Assembly (NCBI RefSeq): GCF_003589925.1 | Contig: NZ_CP032382.1 | Coordinates: forward strand, 4,340,001 to 4,404,000 | DNA from: Chryseolinea soli | Lineage (GTDB): Bacteria; Bacteroidota; Bacteroidia; Cytophagales; Cyclobacteriaceae | Direction of reading: 5' to 3' | Length of the DNA: 64,000 nt | Part shown: positions 19,748 through 27,203 of the stretch, in pieces | How positions within the stretch are numbered: position 1 is the first letter of the stretch | Layout of the letters: each line of letters opens with the position of its first letter | Made by a program: the position numbers and the translations under genes | Notes under the pieces: generated by a model | What the model saw: the letters and a program-made list of their open reading frames with translations, nothing else | Told to the model about the DNA's origin: nothing | Database searches by the model: none

Positions 19748-19767
19748 TTACGTAACTGGTTACGTAA
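19748..19767. promoter_or_regulatory. Perfect palindrome, candidate MarR operator
   Basis: TTACGTAAC-TG-GTTACGTAA is a perfect 9-bp inverted repeat with a 2-base centre, located 19 bases before the ATG of the MarR-GNAT gene. It overlaps a TATATTTA sequence (19743-19750) that resembles a Bacteroidota -7 element. Size and symmetry fit a dimeric winged-helix MarR repressor, so autoregulation is likely (inference). Confidence 0.65.
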
Positions 19768-19786
19768 TTGATTCACGATAAAGTCA

Positions 19787-20743
19787 ATGGCTATGGATTT
19801 CTACAACAAAACAGGCAAAATGGCGATCGGCAGCCGGTTGAGGCTGCTCACCGACAAGGTCACCACCGACGCGGCACAGATCTATAAACTGTATGATGTG
19901 GAGTTGCTGCCCAAATGGTTTCCGGTGTTCTACTGCTTGTGCAGCGAAGATTCCACCATCACCGAGATCGCGCAACAGATCGGCCACTCTCATCCGTCTG
20001 TGAGCAAGATCGTGAGCGAAATGCTGCGGAAGGGGATCGTGTCCGAGAAAAAGGACAAGGCCGACAAACGCCGGAACGTGATCAGTCTCTCCAAAAAGGG
20101 AAAGATCATGGCGGCGAAAATTCAGGATCAGTATAAAGATGTGAACGAGGCCATCGAAGAAATGCTGACCCAAACAACCAACGATCTCTGGAAGGCCATC
20201 GAGGAATGGGAAATTCTTTTGGACCAGAAGAACCTGTTGCGCCGCGTGCAGGAAAAAAAGAAGATCCGCGAAAGTAAAAAAGTTAAGATCGTTGACTATA
20301 CACCGGCTTACGCGAAGGCTTTTCAGGCGCTAAACAAGGAGTGGATCTCAACCTATTTCAAGATGGAAGCCGCTGATTTCAAATCGCTCGAAAATCCGAA
20401 AGGCTACATTCTCGATAAAGGAGGCGCCATTTTAGTGGCGCTGTACGAGGGTGAACCCGTTGGTGTTTGTGCCCTCATCAAAATGAACCATCCGGAATAT
20501 AGCTACGAACTGGCCAAGATGGCGGTTTCTCCAAAAGCACAGGGAAAGAACATCGGCCTCCTGCTGGGCAAAGCCATCCTGAAAAAAGCAAAGGCGTTGG
20601 GCGGATCGTCTGTATATTTGGAAAGCAATACCATCCTCAAGCCGGCCATCAGCTTATACTATAAACTCGGCTTTCAGAAAACATTTGGAGAGCCAAGCCC
20701 TTATGAACGCTGCAATATTCAAATGGCTGTGAAATTGAAATAG
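19787..20743 (+). CDS. MarR-type regulator fused to GNAT acetyltransferase
   Basis: A 318-residue two-domain protein. Residues about 1-145 form a MarR winged helix (ITEIAQQIGHSHPSVSKIVSEML recognition region and the wing KADKRRNVISLSKKG). Residues about 165-318 form a GNAT acetyltransferase (acetyl-CoA loop near AVSPKAQGKNIG, closing with ISLYYKLGF). This fusion occurs in other bacteria, where its substrate is usually unknown. The GNAT half is clearly related to the stand-alone acetyltransferase at 29936-30397. A perfect palindrome in front suggests autoregulation. ATG 19787 is used; ATG 19793 is possible. Confidence 0.85.
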   Translation: MAMDFYNKTGKMAIGSRLRLLTDKVTTDAAQIYKLYDVELLPKWFPVFYCLCSEDSTITEIAQQIGHSHPSVSKIVSEMLRKGIVSEKKDKADKRRNVISLSKKGKIMAAKIQDQYKDVNEAIEEMLTQTTNDLWKAIEEWEILLDQKNLLRRVQEKKKIRESKKVKIVDYTPAYAKAFQALNKEWISTYFKMEAADFKSLENPKGYILDKGGAILVALYEGEPVGVCALIKMNHPEYSYELAKMAVSPKAQGKNIGLLLGKAILKKAKALGGSSVYLESNTILKPAISLYYKLGFQKTFGEPSPYERCNIQMAVKLK

Positions 20744-20909
20744 CGCGACATCGCGCAGGTGTTGCTTTTGAGGTTAGGATTTCCATCCTTTCTTCCGGCC
20801 TTTAAAACTTCTATTTGGCTACCCGCCACAACATTGTTTGACAGGGTGGTGTGTTTTAGCAGATTAGCTTGTGAACTTCTTTTGTCCGCTCGACCTGATC
20901 AGCCCCCGC

Positions 20910-22040
20910 ATGAAAAACTTCTCCAGCTTTAAGAACTCTTGTTTTCTGATCGTTTGTCTCCTCGTTTGGCAAGGTTGTTCGCAAACCAAACGCACAGAAT
21001 CAACCGCTGAGCAGCTGTCGGAATTTTATGAGCTGAACGATTTTGCAACGATCGAAAAATTCGACACCCACATTCACCTGAACACTGACGCTCCTGCATT
21101 TATACACCAGTCGGCCAAAGACAATTTTCGTTTCCTGGACATCGTCGACGACCGGCCTTTTGGTTTGCCGATGGAAGACCAGGAACAGATTGCGCAGAAA
21201 CAAGTGAAAGCGTTCCCTGACCGGGTTGCCTACGCCACCACCTTCCCGGTGAAGCACTGGAACAGCGAGCGTTGGGAGCAAGAGACGATCGACCATCTGA
21301 AGGATGCGTTTTCGCACGGGGCGGTTGCCGTCAAAGTGTGGAAGAATGTGGGCATGAGTTTGCGCGATAAGGATGGAAAGTTTGTCATGATCGATCATCC
21401 CCGGTTTGATTCCCTGTTGAACTACCTGGCCAAAAATAAGATCACCCTCATCGGTCACCTGGGCGAACCCAAAGACTGCTGGTTGCCCCTCGACAAAATG
21501 ACGATGAAAGGAAACCGCGCCTATTACACCGAGCATCCCGACTATCATATGTATTTACATCCGGAGTATCCTTCTTATGAGGACCAGATCGCCGCTAGAG
21601 ATCACATACTCGAGAAGCATCCCGACCTGATTTTCATCGGCGCGCATCTGGGCAGTTTGGAATGGAGCCTGGACGAACTGGCCAAACGCCTCGACCGGTT
21701 TCCTAACTTCGCAGTGGACCTGGCGCGCATGCCCAACCTGCAACATCACGCCATGACCAACTGGCAAAAGACGCATGATTTTTTTGTGAAGTACCAGGAT
21801 CGCCTTCTGTATGCAACCGACAGGGCCGTGAATCCAGACAAAGACTCCCTGGAAATGAAAACACTCGTACACGAAGCCAGGCTGCGCGATTGGGAATTTT
21901 TTACAACCGATACTAAAATGACATCGACCGGCTTTGAGGGCGAATTCAAAGGTCTGAAATTGCCGCGTGAAGTAGTTGACAAGCTATATTTCAAAAATGC
22001 CGCAAAGTGGTTGCCGGCGATGGGATTGAAGGGAATCTGA
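20910..22040 (+). CDS. Amidohydrolase-family lipoprotein
   Basis: The frame is open from a GTG at 20871, but the ATG at 20910 starts a lipoprotein signal with Cys23 (WQGCSQ), so I use it (376 residues). The mature part is an amidohydrolase_2-type TIM barrel: the metal-binding DTHIH follows about 40 residues after the lipid Cys, with later GHLGEP, GAHLGSLEW and YATDRAV segments that supply His and Asp ligands. It is likely a metal-dependent hydrolase or decarboxylase at the inner face of the outer membrane or in the periplasm. Substrate unknown. A strong terminator follows at 22078-22105. Confidence 0.8.
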   Translation: MKNFSSFKNSCFLIVCLLVWQGCSQTKRTESTAEQLSEFYELNDFATIEKFDTHIHLNTDAPAFIHQSAKDNFRFLDIVDDRPFGLPMEDQEQIAQKQVKAFPDRVAYATTFPVKHWNSERWEQETIDHLKDAFSHGAVAVKVWKNVGMSLRDKDGKFVMIDHPRFDSLLNYLAKNKITLIGHLGEPKDCWLPLDKMTMKGNRAYYTEHPDYHMYLHPEYPSYEDQIAARDHILEKHPDLIFIGAHLGSLEWSLDELAKRLDRFPNFAVDLARMPNLQHHAMTNWQKTHDFFVKYQDRLLYATDRAVNPDKDSLEMKTLVHEARLRDWEFFTTDTKMTSTGFEGEFKGLKLPREVVDKLYFKNAAKWLPAMGLKGI

Positions 22041-22077
22041 GGGCATCATCTCCCTGCGTTGGTATGGGCATAAATAA

Positions 22078-22112
22078 ATAATCCCCTGGAGAACCAGGGG
22101 ATTATTATTTGA
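22078..22112. terminator. Bidirectional rho-independent terminator
   Basis: A perfect 12-bp stem (22078-22089 with 22094-22105, ATAATCCCCTGG/CCAGGGGATTAT) with an AGAA loop. It is flanked by A- and T-rich sequence and lies between converging genes ending at 22040 (+) and 22131 (-). Confidence 0.88.
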
Positions 22113-22130
22113 TAACTATTTGTGATGTTC

Positions 22131-22625
22131 TTAAAGTGCTTTCTTGAACGTTACTTTATTGCGCTCCTCCAACTCTTGTGAAGCCAGGAATTTTTTCAAC
22201 TCTTCCTGCGATTGGCCATAGGGCAACAAGTCCACCTTTTCGGCAAACAGGTCGGAGAAGAACCAGATGGAGCCCGCGAGCATGCTGCTGGCAATCACCG
22301 TAGCCAGCATTTCGGGTATCGGCAATTTCCAGGTTCCATAGTAGAGGATGTTGGTAGCAAAAGAAGCCACGGCATAGATCTTGGATGGAAGACGTTTTCC
22401 GTTGAGGATGAACATGAGGATCGCGGCCTCGATGGAGACGGCAAAGATGAACGCGTGCGCCCAGTTGAACGCGGTGATTCTTAGACCACCATAGTTGAAA
22501 CTCATGTCGGCCACACGGATGCGATCGAAGATATACATCGTGTGAATGATCTGGGCGATGAGCACAAAAATGAGCGTAAGAAATACAAGCGTTTCTGATT
22601 TCAGGAAGTCAATGATCTTTTTCAT
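22131..22625 (-). CDS. Small four-helix membrane protein, unknown
   Basis: The start is taken at the ATG at 22625 (164 residues), where MKKIIDFLKSE precedes the first helix. Four hydrophobic segments follow at about residues 12-32, 52-72, 80-100 and 105-125, then a charged C-terminal tail of about 40 residues (SQEELKKFLASQELEERNK). I do not recognise a family. The gene begins 25 bases after the stop of the saccharopine-dehydrogenase homologue, so the two probably form an operon. Confidence 0.7.
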   Translation of the reverse strand: MKKIIDFLKSETLVFLTLIFVLIAQIIHTMYIFDRIRVADMSFNYGGLRITAFNWAHAFIFAVSIEAAILMFILNGKRLPSKIYAVASFATNILYYGTWKLPIPEMLATVIASSMLAGSIWFFSDLFAEKVDLLPYGQSQEELKKFLASQELEERNKVTFKKAL

Positions 22626-22650
22626 TGCGTATAGAATTTGGTAAAGGTTC

Positions 22651-24063
22651 TCAGGTGTAACGTGGATTATGGAGTTGTGAAACAATGTATTCGATTTGAT
22701 CAAAGGGCTCTTTCACGTCGGCGTCGACGATCTTGCGATCCTCTACATGAAACGCCACGCCCAGGTCGTCCAGCTCGTTCAGGATGGGATCGTAGATCTC
22801 TTTTTTTGTCGGCGTGTGAAGGCCCTTCACTTTGATGTTGCCCACCAGGTAAGCTTTTGCCGCCGCCCCGGTGGTGAGACCAATGGCTTTGGCTGTGGCG
22901 GAATTCAACAGGTCTTCGCCTTGCGTGATGAGAGTAGAGGTGAACTTGTGCCGGAAGTTCTGGTAGTCATACTCCAGCTCGTGCCGCATGATGACACAAT
23001 CTTTGTCATTCGGGCGCATGTTGAATTTCTTCTCCAGCAAATGTTGTAGAATGACGGCCGGTGTAATCTCCCTGTGGCCTTCGAGCCATTCATCTTCAAA
23101 CAGACCAAGCCATCGCAGCGCTTCTATTTCGCTCCAGGTGGCGCGCAAATGCTTTTGCAACAGGCTTTCGATCGAGTCCGAGGTTGAGTAGGGGAGGAGT
23201 GAGCGCAGGAAGTAGCGAATGGATTTATTTTCAAAGAGCTCGATCCGGGTGGTGTTGTCGGTCAATCCCAGTTGTGTGATCAGACTCCAAAGGCGTTCGA
23301 ATCCTTTTCGTACTAATTTTCCCTTCGTGACGGTGTGCGCTTCCGTGAGCTCGTATAATTTGCGGTAATACAGTGCATCGCCTTCGGGAATGGCGACGAT
23401 CTCCGGCAGCCCTTGGATAGTGATGGGCTCACTTCTTTCCAACAATTGATGATAAGGAATATGCTGAAGCTGGCCGTTGAGCAAGTAGCGGTTGTTGCCT
23501 TTGCCCAGGTTGATGAGTTCGCGCGACGGTTCCGTCAATTTAAACTCCCACGGGTTGTCGATACATTGTTCGGCAATCTGGCTTCCGCTGTAGGTCTTCA
23601 GAGAGGCGATCATACCTCCCCGGATGTGAATGTTGTCGATGGCTTTTTTTAGCGTGATGTGATCCAGGCCGGGAGAGAACCCGCATTCGAACAGCAGCAA
23701 GACATCGCTTTTTTCGGCTTGCGATTTTTTGGCCATCAACTGGCGCGTCAGGCGGGAAGGCGTGATAAGATCTTTGCTGTGAGCGATGCAACTGTCGGCC
23801 ACCTGCAATAACATAACATCCGGAATCATACCGATGACCAGGTCCACCTTGCGGATGGCGTGATCGCATTGGCGGTAGTCGGTAACGTTTATAAAGAGGA
23901 TGTCGTTGCTGAATTTTTCCTCCCGCATGCGCCGTACGGCACCTTCCCCAAACATGCTTCCCACACAGATCTTCCACCCGTAGCGTTTCCCTTCCAACGC
24001 GAGATAGCGGACCAATGGCACAGAAAACTGATCGGTACTCAACAGCACAAGCACGGTTTTCAT
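22651..24063 (-). CDS. Saccharopine dehydrogenase-family protein, divergent
   Basis: The ATG at 24063 gives 470 residues, matching the family length. Similarity is clear in the middle and C-terminal domain: FECGFSPGLDHITLKKAID resembles the family's E-x-G-x-D-P-G-x-D-H motif, and EGDALYYRKLYEL and LVRKGF are Saccharop_dh_C landmarks. However, the N-terminal Rossmann start reads VLVLLSTDQFSVPLVRYL, without the glycine-rich GxGxxG expected for NAD(P) binding. The TASY motif is changed to TPSRLT. The protein may be a catalytically altered paralogue of lysine or spermidine-pathway reductases. It is probably co-transcribed with the membrane protein downstream. Confidence 0.75.
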   Translation of the reverse strand: MKTVLVLLSTDQFSVPLVRYLALEGKRYGWKICVGSMFGEGAVRRMREEKFSNDILFINVTDYRQCDHAIRKVDLVIGMIPDVMLLQVADSCIAHSKDLITPSRLTRQLMAKKSQAEKSDVLLLFECGFSPGLDHITLKKAIDNIHIRGGMIASLKTYSGSQIAEQCIDNPWEFKLTEPSRELINLGKGNNRYLLNGQLQHIPYHQLLERSEPITIQGLPEIVAIPEGDALYYRKLYELTEAHTVTKGKLVRKGFERLWSLITQLGLTDNTTRIELFENKSIRYFLRSLLPYSTSDSIESLLQKHLRATWSEIEALRWLGLFEDEWLEGHREITPAVILQHLLEKKFNMRPNDKDCVIMRHELEYDYQNFRHKFTSTLITQGEDLLNSATAKAIGLTTGAAAKAYLVGNIKVKGLHTPTKKEIYDPILNELDDLGVAFHVEDRKIVDADVKEPFDQIEYIVSQLHNPRYT

Positions 24064-24308
24064 TTTGCGGCCAAATAGTTTAGACGCCGAAAATTCAATG
24101 CATTTCAAGCAGCAAACTTGTGAAATCGTGTCCTTTTCTTACACCCGCAAGAACTGTGTAGTGGTGGGGCTTATTTCATCAAAAGATCATAAACGCAGCT
24201 CGTTGCTCAAAAGTGACTTTAAACAGAACAAATGTTCATCTTCAGCGACTGCGAATTGGTAACTAAAGTATTTATGAACACACAAAAAGACAGCAAATTC
24301 CGTTCACA

Positions 24309-24725
24309 TTAACCCCCGGCACATATTGATTTAGGTTGGTCAGTTAACGTCGAAAGGGAAGATACCCCGCCCGTTAGGCGGATCCATTCCGGTTTGTGCG
24401 GGCTGTTCAAATGCGTTACGCCCCAGCGCACCATTTCGTCGATTAGCTGGCGCAGCGAAATGCCGGTGGATGTGAGGCTATATTCAATGATCTGCGGCGG
24501 ATGGGCTAAAACAATGCGGCGTGCAATGAGTTGATCCTCTTCCAATTCGCGCAATTGTTCGGTGAGCACCTTTTTGCTGATCCGCGGCATGCTTCTTTTC
24601 AACGACCCGAACCGGTTGATGTCGTGTTGGATCAGATATAAAATGATCGGCTTCCACTTTCCGCCGATCATTTCGAAGATGCGGGTCATCATGCAAAGGG
24701 AGGCGTCGTATGTGGTGATTGGCAT
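24309..24725 (-). CDS. HxlR-family transcriptional regulator
   Basis: A 138-residue winged-helix protein with the HxlR signature: IGGKWKPIILYLI near residue 20, RFGSLKRSMPRISKKVLTEQL recognition region, and VEYSLT-like wing (IEYSLTSTGISLRQLI). These regulators often sense quinones or electrophiles and control a divergent gene. Here the divergent neighbour at 24829 encodes a small membrane protein, its most likely target. The last 25 residues have no family counterpart that I know. Confidence 0.88.
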   Translation of the reverse strand: MPITTYDASLCMMTRIFEMIGGKWKPIILYLIQHDINRFGSLKRSMPRISKKVLTEQLRELEEDQLIARRIVLAHPPQIIEYSLTSTGISLRQLIDEMVRWGVTHLNSPHKPEWIRLTGGVSSLSTLTDQPKSICAGG

Positions 24726-24781
24726 AAAACAATTCGTTTGATAGTCAGTCGGTTAATTCAGTATGCCCGTGGTTCCCATCC

Positions 24782-24821
24782 GGTAACTACTTGACCTGCG
24801 GTGACCCTGTTCATAACCTTG
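24782..24821 (+). promoter_or_regulatory. Candidate promoter with overlapping dyad, HxlR-regulated
   Basis: TTG at 24791-24793 and TAACCTTG at 24814-24821 sit 20 bases apart, close to the Bacteroidota TTTG-N19-TAnnTTTG promoter pattern, just before the ATG at 24829. The imperfect dyad GGTAACTACTTGACC (24782-24796) overlaps the -33 element and could be bound by the divergent HxlR regulator. Both calls are tentative. Confidence 0.3.
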
Positions 24822-24828
24822 CAACGTT

Positions 24829-25305
24829 ATGATGAAACAAGAAGTTACCACCGTCAGCCGCCTTAGCGTAGCGTTAATGGTCCTGACATCGATCCACCAT
24901 GCCTATGGTGCGATCATCTACAACACGCCCTGGCGCCTGCACATCTTAATGATCAGCGTCCCTGTGATCATCTTCACCGGCGTTTTTTATTACCGGGTTC
25001 TAAAAAAGGGGATCCGCACCCGGAGTGTATTCTTTGGAGTATACCTCGTGTTGACCTTGGTGGCTTCCGTTGCGTTGATCGGACTCTTTGAAGGGGTCTA
25101 CAATCATCTTCTAAAAAACGCACTGTTCTATACGGGTGCCAGTCACCAAATACTCATCGCTTTATTTCCTCCGCCGACGTATGAAATGCCCAACGATTTT
25201 TGGTTTGAATTTACCGGCGTCCTGCAAGGCATCGTGGCCATTCCGTTGACGTTGTCCTTTGTCCGGTTGATCAGAGGTCTGTGGGTAGGGGATAGGAAGG
25301 ATTGA
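24829..25305 (+). CDS. Four-helix membrane protein, unknown
   Basis: A 158-residue integral membrane protein with four hydrophobic segments (about residues 12-30, 37-57, 68-90 and 128-147) and a polar loop between the third and fourth. No family was recognised. It is transcribed divergently from an HxlR regulator 103 bases away, an arrangement that usually means the regulator controls it. Two successive ATG codons start the frame; the first is used. Confidence 0.7.
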   Translation: MMKQEVTTVSRLSVALMVLTSIHHAYGAIIYNTPWRLHILMISVPVIIFTGVFYYRVLKKGIRTRSVFFGVYLVLTLVASVALIGLFEGVYNHLLKNALFYTGASHQILIALFPPPTYEMPNDFWFEFTGVLQGIVAIPLTLSFVRLIRGLWVGDRKD

Positions 25306-25320
25306 GCGTATCCGATCAGT

Positions 25321-25743
25321 TCATCCTTTTGTCAATTGCGCGAGCGAGAACCAATTGCCTGAATCGTCTTTGAAAAGGGCTTCGATGCCATAGAATTCTT
25401 TCTTGGGCGGTTTTGTAAACTCAACACCTTTGGCCTTCAGTTCTTCATAGGTGGCATAGACGTCGTCGCAGGTGAGGACGCCGCAACCGAACGTTCCTTT
25501 TTTCACGAGGTCTCTCAACGTTTCGGCCGTTTCTTTGGAATACCACATACCTTCCGTGATCGGCGTCAGGTTGATCTCAAAGTCGGGATGGTCGGGCGGT
25601 GCAACCGTGAGCCAACGATGGCCATTGGCCGGCACAAGCGGCACGTCCATGACGACTTTAAAACCAAGTTTGTTAATGTAGAAATCATAGGCGCTGGCCT
25701 GGTCGAGCACGTAGATGCTTACGTGTGTTAATCTTGTGATCAT
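25321..25743 (-). CDS. VOC-family (glyoxalase/bleomycin-resistance fold) protein
   Basis: A 140-residue vicinal-oxygen-chelate protein: LTHVSIYVLDQASAYDFYINKLGF at the start and the second beta-alpha-beta-beta-beta unit with GVEFTKPPKKEFYGIEALFKDDSGN near the end. Enzymes of this fold include glyoxalases, dioxygenases and drug-binding proteins, and the exact activity is open. It is the last of three minus-strand genes (AraC regulator, DUF1569, VOC) with short gaps, a typical small stress-type cluster in Bacteroidota. Confidence 0.85.
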   Translation of the reverse strand: MITRLTHVSIYVLDQASAYDFYINKLGFKVVMDVPLVPANGHRWLTVAPPDHPDFEINLTPITEGMWYSKETAETLRDLVKKGTFGCGVLTCDDVYATYEELKAKGVEFTKPPKKEFYGIEALFKDDSGNWFSLAQLTKG

Positions 25744-25758
25744 GGGTTGAGCTAGGGT

Positions 25759-26202
25759 TTAACTATTAAATTGACGGAGATGATGGTCACTATGTTTATA
25801 GACCAGGTGCCCGGTCTGTTCTTTGGTTAGCTTTCCAAAGAAAGGATGGACAAGATCCGGCGCCCAGGTGTTCGCATGTTCTTGGATGAGCGCGATCCAT
25901 TTCGATTTCTCGATCGAAACATCGCCATCATCTTTTATGATGAGCGCCGGGAGCGTGGGAGAATTTCTTCCCAGCGGGGCTTCATTTTTCAGTACGGTGT
26001 TCAGAGCCAGTTTGCCGAATATACGCCCTATGAATGCGCGATCGTATTTTGTCTTACCCAACATCATTTCCTCCCAAAGCCGGCAGTGTTTCACCATCTG
26101 GTAAACTTTCATTTTGCCCCACTGTGCGCTACTGTTTTCATCCAGGGTGTTTATCCGTCGGATCAATTCGTCACGGGTGGCTTTGTCGTATACGGTTTTC
26201 AT
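25759..26202 (-). CDS. DUF1569 (DinB-like) protein
   Basis: A 147-residue protein that matches DUF1569: a helical DinB-like bundle with WGKMKVYQMVKHCRLWEEMMLGK and a C-terminal HLVYKHSDHHLRQF that supplies histidines for a probable metal site. Its activity is unknown; DinB-like proteins can be thiol transferases or metal-dependent hydrolases. It lies 15 bases upstream of the VOC gene and is surely in the same transcript. An AraC-type regulator precedes it by 66 bases. Confidence 0.82.
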   Translation of the reverse strand: MKTVYDKATRDELIRRINTLDENSSAQWGKMKVYQMVKHCRLWEEMMLGKTKYDRAFIGRIFGKLALNTVLKNEAPLGRNSPTLPALIIKDDGDVSIEKSKWIALIQEHANTWAPDLVHPFFGKLTKEQTGHLVYKHSDHHLRQFNS

Positions 26203-26268
26203 CTTTTGTTTTTTTAAGACAAAGAACGACGCTGGCGAAGGTTTTGATTTCTCTAAAATTGCTGTTTT

Positions 26269-26691
26269 TCAGATCCAACCGCTTTTGTGCGCAAAGCAAC
26301 CCGGTATGAAGCGAAGGGGCGATTCCTTTATTTGTGCCTTTATATATTGTTGCTGCTGTGAATACGCCAAAGGTGTGATGCCATACAATCGCTTGAACAA
26401 TCCGCTGAAGGAACTCAGGCTTTCAAATCCTACGGCATAACATACTTTAGAAACGGGAAGACCATCTCTCAATAATGCCTTTGCCTTTTCCATCCTCACC
26501 GAGATCAGATACTGGTGTGGCGTCCGGCGATAGATGCTCTTAAACTGCCGGATAAAATGGAACTTGGATGAGTAGGCCTCATCGGCGATGTTATCGAGAT
26601 CGATGGGCTTTGCGTAGTGGGTATCGATGAAAAGCTTGGCCTGCACAAGGCGCCGGTAGAGGAAGATCTTGGGATAAGCGTCTGTTTTCAT
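26269..26691 (-). CDS. AraC-family transcriptional regulator (DNA-binding domain only)
   Basis: A 140-residue protein made almost only of the double helix-turn-helix of AraC regulators: first helix-turn-helix DLDNIADEAYSSKFHFIRQFKSIY, second SKVCYAVGFESLSSFSGLFKRLYGITPLAY. There is no sensor domain, so activity must be controlled by expression or partners. It is first in a minus-strand run with DUF1569 and VOC proteins and probably regulates them. The tail after residue 115 has no family match. Confidence 0.85.
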   Translation of the reverse strand: MKTDAYPKIFLYRRLVQAKLFIDTHYAKPIDLDNIADEAYSSKFHFIRQFKSIYRRTPHQYLISVRMEKAKALLRDGLPVSKVCYAVGFESLSSFSGLFKRLYGITPLAYSQQQQYIKAQIKESPLRFIPGCFAHKSGWI

Positions 26692-27203
26692 GATGGCATC
26701 CTTTCTTTCGTGCTGCTATGGAAATATAGTGAAAGATGGTGTCAGCCGTAGGGTTTACATCATCAATTGTTCTAACCTATGATCGTTCGTCCCGCAAGCA
26801 TGGTGAATAAATGCTCGGCAAGGCAAGGCTCTGGAAGTGGTTCCGGGCAGAACAATAACGTTTCGCGGTCTTCAATCTTGGTTTTCCTTTCATGCGTTTG
26901 CAAACGTTATATGTCATTTCGCTTGAGGTGCTCTTGTCGAAAAAAAAGGTAACCACTAAAAAAATATTAAATGAGATAAAAGAACCGGACAACAATGTTC
27001 GAAGAGTCGGTCATAAGGCAGGAGGCGGGAATGACAATGCTTTTTTGTAACAGAGTTGCGTTGATCAGAATTTTATATGGATTGGCACGGCCTGGGCAAA
27101 TGTTGTCCATCGGCCATGTACGCACGCTGGGCGACCGTTTGCTCAACGGCGGTTTTTTTAGCGGGCGAATCTGGCTATCTTGCTCGCTGTTAACGTTTAA
27201 TGA
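26692..27203. other. Gene-free interval
   Basis: 512 bases between divergent genes. Two short overlapping frames occur, neither with a family motif or signal sequence. I see no RNA gene, repeat or clear promoter. The control region of the TPR sensor kinase should lie in its right half. Confidence 0.5.
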
